Assembly (NCBI GenBank): GCA_965656875.1
Contig: CBFHMJ010000043.1
Coordinates: 186,001 to 250,000, forward strand
Length of the DNA: 64,000 nucleotides
Direction: 5' to 3'
Source: CBFHMJ01 sp965656875
GTDB taxonomy: Bacteria > Pseudomonadota > Gammaproteobacteria > Enterobacterales > Alteromonadaceae
Shown here: piece after piece, positions 44,143 to 52,094 of the stretch
Layout of the letters: each line of letters opens with the position of its first letter
Position numbering within the stretch: the first letter of the stretch is position 1
The notes under the pieces: model-generated
What the model saw: the letters and a program-made list of their open reading frames with translations, nothing else
What the model was told of the DNA's origin: nothing
Databases searched by the model: none
Program-made: the position numbers and the translations under genes

Positions 44143-44352
44143 ATGAAAAATGTAGATATTATCCGTGCCTGGAAAGACAAATCATACCGAGATTCACTGA
44201 CAGCTGAACAATTGGCTCAGCTTCCTGAAAATCCAGTAGGTGAAATCAGTGATGCAGAACAAGCCACAATCACTGGTGGTTGGGGTGGTGAGCGACTAAC
44301 TCTTATGTATCGTTATACATGCGGGTATCCTGGTTGCCCTGAAGTGTATTAA
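44143..44352 (+). CDS. lanA3: Lanthipeptide precursor 3 (diverged core)
   Basis: 69 aa. Same leader type (MKNVDIIRAWKDKSYRDSL, Gly-Gly at 45-46). The core starts WGGERLTLMYRY and ends TCGYPGCPEVY: Cys1 and Ser3 of the other cores are gone, while Thr7, Thr13, Cys14 and Cys19 and the GYPGCP segment are kept. At most two rings are possible, so a distinct product or a partner of a two-component lanthipeptide is likely. Ribosome site TAGGA, seven bases before the ATG. Confidence 0.9.
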   Translation: MKNVDIIRAWKDKSYRDSLTAEQLAQLPENPVGEISDAEQATITGGWGGERLTLMYRYTCGYPGCPEVY

Positions 44353-44855
44353 TCACTTCCGTTATTCCTGATATAAGCTGTCAGTCTCTCTGGCAGCTAT
44401 TTCCATCCTGATTACCAGATCTCCACTCATCTTCATTACTTAGAAAACTGAATAATTAAGACCTGACAGAAAAGCGCTATATCCTCTTTGATCATCTATA
44501 AATAACCACTTTCGATTCGAAAATTTCCTGATTACCCAACATTTGTAATGAATATAAAAAGAGAGGGTTTTAGCAAAACCAGGCATATTCATACCTTAAC
44601 TCTGTATTAATTATAGTGTTTTTATTTCAAAAAAATCTAATTAACAATCAGATTATGCTAATGTAACACCCATTCATTGTTTAAAAATTCAACACATTGA
44701 AAATTAAAGGCTAACTGGTTCACCTGATACCTTACATTGAGATAACTCAACAACAGTTATTCCCCAACGCTACCTTTGTTAATATTTAGTTACTTGTCGA
44801 AGGCAAAACTTTCTGTCTAGTATAATTATCAACCAATCGCGGACAGACTCTAATA
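44353..44855. other. Non-coding region after the precursor genes
   Basis: 503 bases; very AT-rich. Holds the hairpin at 44376-44398 and the promoter region of the S41 peptidase. I found no LanT, immunity gene, small precursor or recognisable RNA in it. Confidence 0.5.
44376..44398 (+). terminator. Possible terminator after the lanthipeptide precursors
   Basis: AGCTGTCA / TGGCAGCT stem (one G-U pair) with a seven-base loop, followed by only ATTTCC. Weak as an intrinsic terminator. Confidence 0.4.
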
Positions 44856-46235
44856 ATGAAAAAACTCTCCTACATTGCAGTATCGCTGTTCTTAACAGCA
44901 TGTGGTGGCGGCGGTGGCGGTGGTAGTACGAACAATGGTATCAACGTTGATCCTCCGAGCTTACCCTCACCCCCGCCTACTGTTGCGGAATGTTCTATCG
45001 CTGATCAGAATCAGAAACTCTGGTCCTTACTTCAGGATCAATACTTTTGGTATCGTGATCTACCCGCTTCAGTCAGTACAGATACTTATGATAGCCCTTC
45101 AGCGCTGCTTGAAGCGGTGAAAGCTCCGCAAGACAGATATAGTTTCTTATTGTCTCAAGCTGATTATGACGCCCAATTTGTCAATGCATTCGAAGATGTC
45201 ATTGTTGGTTCACGTTACACCGGCTATGGATTTGCGTATCAGCAAGAACGGTCACGTCGTTCTCTCGTCGTTAGATACGTATATAAGGATAGTGAAGCAG
45301 AGCAAATGGGACTCAGACGCGGTGACAAAATTACTCATGTAAATGGTCGCCCAATGACTGAGTTAATTAGAGAATTTAATGCTCAGCAAACAACGTGGGA
45401 AGAACACTTTGGTCCGGCTGAATCGGGTATCGCAACAGAAATTGCGTGGACACGCCCAGACGGTGAAGAAATCACCCGCACATTGATCAAAAGACAAGTC
45501 GAATCGAACACCGTTATGTCATCACAAATTATTGAACATAACGGTAAAAGAGTTGGTTACCTGGTCTATGACAAATTTTTATCACGCAGTGTTCCAGAAC
45601 TCACACAAGCAATGACATATTTCTCAGGGGAAGGTGTCGATGAAATGATACTGGACCTGCGTTACAACGGTGGTGGCCAGTTAGATGTTACCAATCAATT
45701 ATCCAGTAGTCTTGGCGGTACAACAGTAGCCAGTCAGGTCTTCACTAATCTGACTTTCAATGATAAAAACACCCATCAAAATCAGAGCATAAACTTCTCA
45801 CCTCCTCCCGTGGGCGAACAAATAGCGCTCGACAGATTGTTTGTCATCAATACAAAGGAAACCTGCTCAGCCAGTGAACTGGTCGCTAACTCACTATCGC
45901 CTTACATCGAAGTAGTGACTATCGGCAATAACAGTTGTGGCAAACCCATCGGTATGCAGCCTGTTCAAATGTGCGACAAAGTCGTTTTTGCAGCAAATTT
46001 TCAGGTTTCGAACTCTCTGGGCCATGGCGATTATTTCGATGGCTTGAAACCTACCTGTCAAACAACGACTCAGGCGATTACAGGTGACTGGGGTGACAAA
46101 TCAGATCCTATGGTCGCTGAAGCACTTCATTACATCGACAATAATGCCTGTTCCGGCAATGACGTAGAACAAGGTAATGTCACACCAATCAATATGCTGT
46201 TTAATATCGTACAACGAGCAAGAAACGAACTGTAA
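44856..46235 (+). CDS. S41-family (C-terminal-processing type) peptidase lipoprotein
   Basis: 459 aa. Lipoprotein signal to Cys16 (LFLTAC), then a poly-Gly tether (GGGGGGGS) and a Pro-rich linker, which push the protein away from the membrane. A PDZ domain (about 120-200, QMGLRRGDKITHVNGRPM) precedes the S41 catalytic domain; the nucleophile is Ser near 338 in TCSASELVANSL, and DLRYNGGG is the oxyanion-region motif. It has several cysteines (TCSAS, NSCGKP, QMCDK, TCQTTT) that may form disulfides in the periplasm. It lies 500 bases after the lanthipeptide precursors and has its own terminator, so any role in lanthipeptide maturation is only a possibility. Confidence 0.88.
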   Translation: MKKLSYIAVSLFLTACGGGGGGGSTNNGINVDPPSLPSPPPTVAECSIADQNQKLWSLLQDQYFWYRDLPASVSTDTYDSPSALLEAVKAPQDRYSFLLSQADYDAQFVNAFEDVIVGSRYTGYGFAYQQERSRRSLVVRYVYKDSEAEQMGLRRGDKITHVNGRPMTELIREFNAQQTTWEEHFGPAESGIATEIAWTRPDGEEITRTLIKRQVESNTVMSSQIIEHNGKRVGYLVYDKFLSRSVPELTQAMTYFSGEGVDEMILDLRYNGGGQLDVTNQLSSSLGGTTVASQVFTNLTFNDKNTHQNQSINFSPPPVGEQIALDRLFVINTKETCSASELVANSLSPYIEVVTIGNNSCGKPIGMQPVQMCDKVVFAANFQVSNSLGHGDYFDGLKPTCQTTTQAITGDWGDKSDPMVAEALHYIDNNACSGNDVEQGNVTPINMLFNIVQRARNEL

Positions 46236-46244
46236 TAACCATCA

Positions 46245-46269
46245 GGGCAGAAGGAAGCTGCCCATTTTT
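46245..46269 (+). terminator. Terminator of the S41 peptidase gene
   Basis: GGGCAG / CTGCCC stem around AAGGAAG, then ATTTTT, directly after the stop. Confidence 0.85.
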
Positions 46270-46420
46270 CCTGCCATGACCTTTAGATCTCTACAGATGA
46301 AATTTTATTCGACTTCAATGACGTGAAACGCAGCGTAAATGCCATTGCTTCGATAAAAAATCCAGTTATTTCGCTGAGTACGTTCTATCCTGATATAGTG
46401 CTGACTTTTCTTTACAATCA

Positions 46421-47029
46421 ATGGTACTCGCTATAATGATGTCCTTATTTACACAATTAGCCACTCCTTTGCTGATGCTTAGTCAGGCAGCTCCTCTGGT
46501 TTCAATTCAACCTCAAGACCAATTCTTTGATTCACTGAGCAAACTTTGTGGTAATGCCTATGAAGGAAAAGTAACGGTTGATAACTCTGGTAGTGATGCA
46601 TTTGCGAGCAAACGACTAGTTATGCACATTCGAGAATGTTCGGACTCTCAACTACATATTCCATTTCATGTTGGTGAAAATGCATCCAGAACCTGGATTA
46701 TCACCAAGACCGGTTCTGGCTTGTCACTAAAACATGACCACAGACATAAAGATGGTAGCCATGATGAACTAACGATGTATGGCGGACATACGCTTGACTC
46801 AGGCTGGGCCCAGGTACAAAGCTTCCCCGCAGATCAATACTCAAAACAGATGTTTGTCGAACAAGGCATCCCGCAATCGCTGGGTAACACCTGGCAAATG
46901 TTTATTTACCCAAAATCATTTAGTTATCGCCTTGTTCGTGAAGGTCGTGAATTCAGAGTTGATTTCGATTTAACTCAATCAGTTACCCCACCTGAGGCTC
47001 CCTGGGGATACACAGATAAAGACAAATAA
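46421..47029 (+). CDS. Secreted protein of unknown function
   Basis: 202 aa, probable signal peptide (MSLFTQLATPLLMLSQAAP, so translation may start at one of the ATGs 15-18 bases in). The mature part is charged and has conserved-looking segments KLCGNAYEGKV, RLVMHIRECSDSQLHIPFHVGENASRTWIITKT and KHDHRHKDGS ending PWGYTDKDK. Two cysteines (LCGNA, ECSDS) may pair. Similar hypothetical proteins occur in several marine bacteria as far as I recall, but no function is known to me. No operon partner is clear. Confidence 0.7.
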   Translation: MVLAIMMSLFTQLATPLLMLSQAAPLVSIQPQDQFFDSLSKLCGNAYEGKVTVDNSGSDAFASKRLVMHIRECSDSQLHIPFHVGENASRTWIITKTGSGLSLKHDHRHKDGSHDELTMYGGHTLDSGWAQVQSFPADQYSKQMFVEQGIPQSLGNTWQMFIYPKSFSYRLVREGREFRVDFDLTQSVTPPEAPWGYTDKDK

Positions 47030-47255
47030 AAACAGCAAAATAGCTTTTATCGAAGTATTTAATTAAGAAACAACAACTTATTGAAGAGCATGTAGAACAA
47101 ACATTTCCTGTTTATTCAATTGAAAACTATTTATTTATCATTAACATGGTCAGGCACTATAAATAGTTACGCTATATAAGTAAAAAATTATTCAAAATAG
47201 TGAAACACCAGATGGATATGGTAACTTCCATTTATTAACTCGTGTGACACCAAAT

Positions 47256-49169
47256 ATGAACCTGACAAATTTATCATTAAAAAGAAAACTGACTCTTGCT
47301 CTGGTCGTAGCAGTAATCGCTTCTGCCTCACTGATTGGCTTTGTGAGTCAGTTTTCATCCAGAGTGGTTGTTGCAGACCGGATGGAGCATCGTGAGCTTC
47401 CGGCCATGCTGACGTCGATCAGAAATCAGGTCGATAAAGAAATTTCCATCATGCAAGCAACCACTGAACAACTTGCTACCAATGCATTTATTCTAAAATG
47501 GGTTGAAGACGGCTTTCCTGCTGAACAGGAATCCATCCTTCTTGATCAGCTAAACCGAATAAAAGAACAACACGATCTGATTACCGTATCGTTTGTTGAT
47601 AGACAATCTCGCCGCTACTGGAATCAGGATGGTTTTCTACGCGTCTTAGAACCCGGCCCCGCAGATGGTTGGTTTTTTGCGTTTACTTCTGGCGATGATG
47701 CGCAATTGAAAAGTCTGTACACCGAGCATGGCATTACAAAACTGTTCGTAAACTATCAGATGCTAGACGGACGTGGATTATCCGGCGTTGCCCGGCCTGT
47801 AGGCGATTTAGTCCAGAAGATGAATCAACAGACGATAGAACAGTCCGGTTTCGTTTACCTGGTAGACAATACTGGCCTGGTTAAAATCCATAAAAACCAA
47901 TCCTTACTCGACAAAGCCACCCTGGAATCACAGTATGGGAAAGAAGCTTCTCGCCAACTTCTTCGAAATCAGGACTTCTCGCTGGCAGAAGCAGATATCA
48001 ATGGCGTTAAAACACTGGTTGCGACCAGCTACATCAAAAGTGCTGGCTGGTACATTGTCGCAGAAGTCCCTTCTAAAGAAGTCTTCGCGGCACTGGATAC
48101 CATTTCAGCTAAAATAGTTGTCTGGATTATTGTTGCGACTATTCTGTTTGCCTCACTAGCCTGGTTCCTGTCCGGTCGATTAACACGTCCTATCACACAC
48201 CTTGCAGATGTCTTTAAACAACTGGGCTCAGCCGATGGTGATCTCAACGTTCGTTTGGAAAAACAATCAACGAGAGAGTTAATCGAATTGCAGCAAGGCT
48301 TCAATCAGTTTGTTGATAAGATTCAAAAAACCATTAATGAAGTAGCGCAAACCAGCCACCAGTTAAAAGACCATGCAACAGAAACGGCAAACACCTCTCA
48401 GCTTACGCTGGAAAGTGGTCAGACCCAAAGTGAGCATACTGAACAAATTGCTCTGGCAATTAATGAAATGAATGCAGCCGTGAATGACGTTAATGAAAAT
48501 GCGCATTCTGCGGCCAGTGCGGCTGATCATCTGGAACAATCCAGTGTGCAAGGTCAGCAATCGGTCATGAAAGCACAAACGTCAATTGCGTCCTTAACAG
48601 ACCAACTGACCACGGCAAGTGATGTTATTCACCATCTGGCAACGCAAGCCGACTCCATTGGCTCCATTCTGGATGTCATTCGTTCAGTTTCAGATCAAAC
48701 AAATTTATTAGCTCTGAATGCAGCAATTGAAGCTGCTCGCGCTGGCGATCACGGTCGCGGGTTTGCCGTTGTAGCTGACGAAGTACGTACCCTTGCACAA
48801 AAAACGGGTGATTCTACGGAAGAAATTCAGGAAACCATCAACAAACTTCAGCAGGAATCTGCAAAAGCTGTTGATGCCATGAAAGTCAGCCAAACCCAGG
48901 CTGAAACGGGTGTAGAAGCAATTCAATCAGCTGAAGCAATGCTAACGGAAATTACCGATGGAATTGCTACATTGCGAGGCACCAATAATCAGGTAGCATC
49001 AGCAACCCACCAACAGAGTGCTGTGACGAATGAAATATCGAACAATATTTCTGTGATAAAAGATGATGCACACCAAACACTGTCTCAAGCAGAAGCAATG
49101 GCACAAGCTAGCAAGGAATTAACCCGCCTTGCAGAACAACTTGACCGACTGGTTAGTTCGTTCAAATAA
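47256..49169 (+). CDS. Methyl-accepting chemotaxis protein with double-Cache sensor
   Basis: 637 aa. N-terminal membrane helix (about 10-32), a large periplasmic dCache_1-like domain (about 35-275, containing TVSFVDRQSRRYWNQDG, GFVYLVDNTGLVKIHKN and SYIKSAGWYIVAEVP), second helix (about 285-305), HAMP and the signalling coiled coil with tip DQTNLLALNAAIEAARAG. dCache sensors often bind amino acids or other small metabolites. Starts in this frame: GTG 47244 or ATG 47256; ATG is preferred as giving the usual short basic N terminus (NLSLKRKL). Not obviously linked to the lanthipeptide locus. Confidence 0.92.
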   Translation: MNLTNLSLKRKLTLALVVAVIASASLIGFVSQFSSRVVVADRMEHRELPAMLTSIRNQVDKEISIMQATTEQLATNAFILKWVEDGFPAEQESILLDQLNRIKEQHDLITVSFVDRQSRRYWNQDGFLRVLEPGPADGWFFAFTSGDDAQLKSLYTEHGITKLFVNYQMLDGRGLSGVARPVGDLVQKMNQQTIEQSGFVYLVDNTGLVKIHKNQSLLDKATLESQYGKEASRQLLRNQDFSLAEADINGVKTLVATSYIKSAGWYIVAEVPSKEVFAALDTISAKIVVWIIVATILFASLAWFLSGRLTRPITHLADVFKQLGSADGDLNVRLEKQSTRELIELQQGFNQFVDKIQKTINEVAQTSHQLKDHATETANTSQLTLESGQTQSEHTEQIALAINEMNAAVNDVNENAHSAASAADHLEQSSVQGQQSVMKAQTSIASLTDQLTTASDVIHHLATQADSIGSILDVIRSVSDQTNLLALNAAIEAARAGDHGRGFAVVADEVRTLAQKTGDSTEEIQETINKLQQESAKAVDAMKVSQTQAETGVEAIQSAEAMLTEITDGIATLRGTNNQVASATHQQSAVTNEISNNISVIKDDAHQTLSQAEAMAQASKELTRLAEQLDRLVSSFK

Positions 49170-49194
49170 TCATTACCAGAACCTTTAATGCAAT

Positions 49195-49225
49195 AAAAAG
49201 CCCGCTCAATACGAAGCGGGCTTTT
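49195..49225. terminator. Bidirectional terminator between the chemoreceptor and toxin genes
   Basis: AGCCCGCT / AGCGGGCT stem with A run before and TTTT after; serves both convergent genes. Confidence 0.9.
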
Positions 49226-49269
49226 GCTTAATGGTCAAGAATATAGTCTGCGAGATTAAATCAAAGCGA

Positions 49270-50790
49270 TTAAAGCGATTTCAACCAACCGGCATTCATC
49301 CACATACTCGCTGTTTTCCAGAAATCACGGGTATAGGTCGTTGTTTTCCAGTGAAAAATTGAACGTTCTGTGAAATAGCGTTTTTGTGACTGAGCCGTAT
49401 ATCTCAGATCAAAGTCAACGCGTGAAGTTGAGTATTTACTTGCTGTCCAGACACCTTCAGTTGTGAACTGAGTGCCTTTTGTAGACATAACAGGCAAGCT
49501 CTTAAAGCGTGGCTTCTTGAATGCTGGCGTACTTACGAAAGAACCGCCATCATCCGGGTTAGGATAACGCATGCGGTATAACCAACGAGCATCAGTACCC
49601 GTATTCGACGTTGTTGAGTTGCCCCAGTCAGTGAAAGTTAGTGTTGTCGTATTACTCTCGCTGTAGCTCAAGTCACCGCCAACACCCGGACCACTTGGAT
49701 CTGCGCCACCGCTAACACCAAAGCTAATACCAGAACTGGTTGCTTCTGTTACATTCGAGGTGACATTACCAGGCTTACGAGAGAATAGTGAGAAGCCATT
49801 TGCTGACTGTGGAACAATTTCAGAACCAACACTCATCAAATACCATGCTTTATTTGTGTCAGAATCAGAGGTCATCGTTTTGTTCGCACTACCATGATTT
49901 GATACAACCATCACAGTGTTAACATTGGTTCGATACATTGCTCCTGAAGCAAAGGTAGGCATGTTGATTTTGTCTTCGCCATCATCATAACTGTAGATGC
50001 TCCAGGTATAGAAGAATGATGAACAAAGACGAGCATCTTTCTCTGCCGGCGTACATGGATAGCCAAATGCACCACCAGATGTAGCTTGTGTTGATAGCTC
50101 ACCAGATTCACCACCCACCAGCTTGTTACGCAGGCTTTCACCTAAGTCAGCAAATAGTTCAGAACGTTTTTCTGAGTCCATTTGATCCAGTGTTACTGTG
50201 TTATTCAGGAATGCCACCATTTTCTCTTCTGACGTTAATTCTTTCGAATTAGCACCTTCAGAGTCAGTTGTTTCTACCGATGCCTGAACACTGCCCGCAG
50301 CTAATGCGTCTGATTCATATACCTGAATATCATCAGCACCGTCTCTCGATGGATAAATCGTTACAACATCACCTTTCGCCAACTGCGGCAGTGCGCTTAA
50401 TTCAACTTCTGACAAACCATGCGTGTTCTCAAGTACCAGGGGTTTACCCTGTTTCATTGCTTCAGAAATATACGCGTTTACCAGTTCGCTTTTACCCTGT
50501 AACGTGCCACCGTTGATGTAAAGTACATCGTGAGATTCCACAGAACGAGCAATCGCTTTTTCATTCAGTTTACCCATAGTTACAGGGGCAATTTGATAGT
50601 CTTTACTTAATTCGTCAATTAGCAATGAACTTGCTGCGTAATTCAGCGGTAACACTGAGAATTGTTTAACGCCAACCAGTTGCTCTGACTTAGCATTCAG
50701 GTCAGTCGCTTCTGCCGCACTTACATTTAAGGTTACGCTTGCCGCGCTTACCGCTAACGCCAATGAGATAGCTGTTTTTAGTTTTTGCAT
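49270..50790 (-). CDS. Leukocidin/cytolysin-family pore-forming toxin (secreted)
   Basis: 506 aa. Signal peptide about 1-26 (LNVSAAEAT). Residues about 30-200 resemble the N-terminal domain of Vibrio-type cytolysins (VLYINGGTLQGKSELVNAYISEAMKQGKPLVLENTHG), then a Ser/Thr-rich beta-region typical of the leukocidin stem (SSGISFGVSGGADPSGPG, DLSYSESNTTTLTFTDWGN) and the rim/cap part ending in aromatic-rich SIFHWKTTTYTRDFW. The lectin domains that follow in V. cholerae cytolysin are missing: the protein ends soon after the cap. Predicted to form beta-barrel pores in target membranes. Divergent from a LysR regulator, which probably controls it. Family assignment is from pattern recognition only. 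Confidence 0.75.
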   Translation of the reverse strand: MQKLKTAISLALAVSAASVTLNVSAAEATDLNAKSEQLVGVKQFSVLPLNYAASSLLIDELSKDYQIAPVTMGKLNEKAIARSVESHDVLYINGGTLQGKSELVNAYISEAMKQGKPLVLENTHGLSEVELSALPQLAKGDVVTIYPSRDGADDIQVYESDALAAGSVQASVETTDSEGANSKELTSEEKMVAFLNNTVTLDQMDSEKRSELFADLGESLRNKLVGGESGELSTQATSGGAFGYPCTPAEKDARLCSSFFYTWSIYSYDDGEDKINMPTFASGAMYRTNVNTVMVVSNHGSANKTMTSDSDTNKAWYLMSVGSEIVPQSANGFSLFSRKPGNVTSNVTEATSSGISFGVSGGADPSGPGVGGDLSYSESNTTTLTFTDWGNSTTSNTGTDARWLYRMRYPNPDDGGSFVSTPAFKKPRFKSLPVMSTKGTQFTTEGVWTASKYSTSRVDFDLRYTAQSQKRYFTERSIFHWKTTTYTRDFWKTASMWMNAGWLKSL

Positions 50791-50950
50791 GGTTCACTCC
50801 CGGACCATTCTTTGATGGTCGTGATTTATAGGATTGATGTTTTTATTCATTGGGCGGCCTCAACAATGGACATGATAAAGCCACCACAAACAGGAGTCTT
50901 ATTGCTTACTAAAACTACACTCTGTTTACTTTTCCTTAAATGTAAGCGCT

Positions 50951-50982
50951 TTCATTTAAGTCTAAAAAAAGACTAAAATGAA
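50951..50982. promoter_or_regulatory. Long inverted repeat in the toxin/LysR promoter region
   Basis: TTCATTTAAGTCT and AGACTAAAATGAA pair along 13 bases with one mismatch around six A. The A/T-rich dyad is LysR-operator-like; it could also be a hairpin in one of the leaders. Confidence 0.4.
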
Positions 50983-51057
50983 TTTACGCAGACAAAGGTT
51001 CGTTTTAGTAACTCCTGACTAAGTAAAAAAATAATAATAAATTTACATACTAGCAAT

Positions 51058-51090
51058 GGAGGATTTCTCACATATAGGAGGAATTCTCAC
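51058..51090. repeat. Direct repeat just upstream of the LysR start
   Basis: GGAGGATTTCTCAC and GGAGGAATTCTCAC, 19 bases apart, differing at one position; the second ends 21 bases before the LysR ATG. Confidence 0.5.
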
Positions 51091-51111
51091 GAGACAGTAG
51101 AGAGAGTACCT

Positions 51112-51993
51112 ATGCAACGTACCTTACCTCCGCTCAATTCAATACGAGCATTCGAAGCCGCAGGCCGATCGCTTAGCTTTTCTAAAGCCGCTAACGAATT
51201 GCACGTAACACACGGGGCTGTTTCAAAACAAATAAAGATATTGGAAAGCTATCTTGATGTTGATTTGTTTAAAAGAGGGTCCCAGGGAATCTCATTAACA
51301 AATGAAGGTGAACAATATTTAAAATGCATCGGCACTGCGTTCAACGAAATTGATGCGGCTACACAATCTTTAAAAGGTCAACCTGTACAACAGCGACTAA
51401 CGATAGAAGCACCACCAACCTTCGCTAAACTATGGCTGGTACCTATGCTTGGCGAATTTCGACGACGATATAACTCAATTCAAATAGAGGTCATCACCCA
51501 GAACGAACAAACCTTTCACCAATCCGATGCCTGTTTTTACATTCGGCATTTTCCACTGGATACTGCACCAGACGACGCAGAATTAATCAGAGCAGAAGAG
51601 TTACACTGTCTGGTAAGTCCATCGATCATATCGGAAGAACAATTAGCTAACGGTGATATTGGTGATATCCCGCTAATCGACATTACGGGACGGGAAAATG
51701 TTTGGGAGCAAGCGTTTCCTGATAAGCCATCTTCACTCATACAACAACAGACCTGCTGTCGATTCGGTCATTACTACCTGGCTATTGAAGCAGCACAACA
51801 AGGATTTGGCGTATGTTTAGCACCAGATTATCTGGCAGACAGAATTGTTAAATCCGGAAAACTGGTTCGATTTGCCAACATTCAAATCAAAACACAATAT
51901 GGCTACTTCTCTCAGTTTCCACGTTATAAGAGTACATTAACCAATGTTCATCTCTTTAGTTACTGGCTGAAAGAAATGTTAAGTGATTTATAA
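51112..51993 (+). CDS. LysR-family regulator (GcvA-like), divergent from the toxin gene
   Basis: 293 aa. N-terminal winged HTH (about 5-65: LNSIRAFEAAGRSLSFSKAANELHVTHGAVSKQIK) of the GcvA subgroup, then a LysR substrate-binding domain (about 90-290). GcvA-like regulators frequently control a divergent neighbour, so the toxin is the obvious target. Effector unknown. Confidence 0.9.
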   Translation: MQRTLPPLNSIRAFEAAGRSLSFSKAANELHVTHGAVSKQIKILESYLDVDLFKRGSQGISLTNEGEQYLKCIGTAFNEIDAATQSLKGQPVQQRLTIEAPPTFAKLWLVPMLGEFRRRYNSIQIEVITQNEQTFHQSDACFYIRHFPLDTAPDDAELIRAEELHCLVSPSIISEEQLANGDIGDIPLIDITGRENVWEQAFPDKPSSLIQQQTCCRFGHYYLAIEAAQQGFGVCLAPDYLADRIVKSGKLVRFANIQIKTQYGYFSQFPRYKSTLTNVHLFSYWLKEMLSDL

Positions 51994-52030
51994 ACGTCAA
52001 CAGATGCTTTGCTATCTTTTCAGAAAACAG

Positions 52031-52063
52031 AAAAGCCGGAGGACAACGTCACTCCGGCTTTAA
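52031..52063. terminator. Terminator between the LysR gene and isocitrate lyase
   Basis: AAGCCGGAG / CTCCGGCTT stem, A run before and TTTAAA after; usable by both convergent genes. Confidence 0.82.
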
Positions 52064-52094
52064 ACACCTGAAAAGTATGATAGTAATTTATTGA

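Larger units (their letters stand above)
50791..51111. other. Promoter region between the toxin and its LysR neighbour
   Basis: 321 bases, no gene. Contains a long inverted repeat (50951-50982) and two near-identical direct repeats (51058-51071 and 51077-51090). Confidence 0.6.

Noticed and set aside
44856..46235. S41 peptidase as the lanthipeptide leader peptidase
   Set aside because: 500-base gap, own terminator, C-terminal-processing family does not normally cut Gly-Gly leaders; kept only as a weak possibility.
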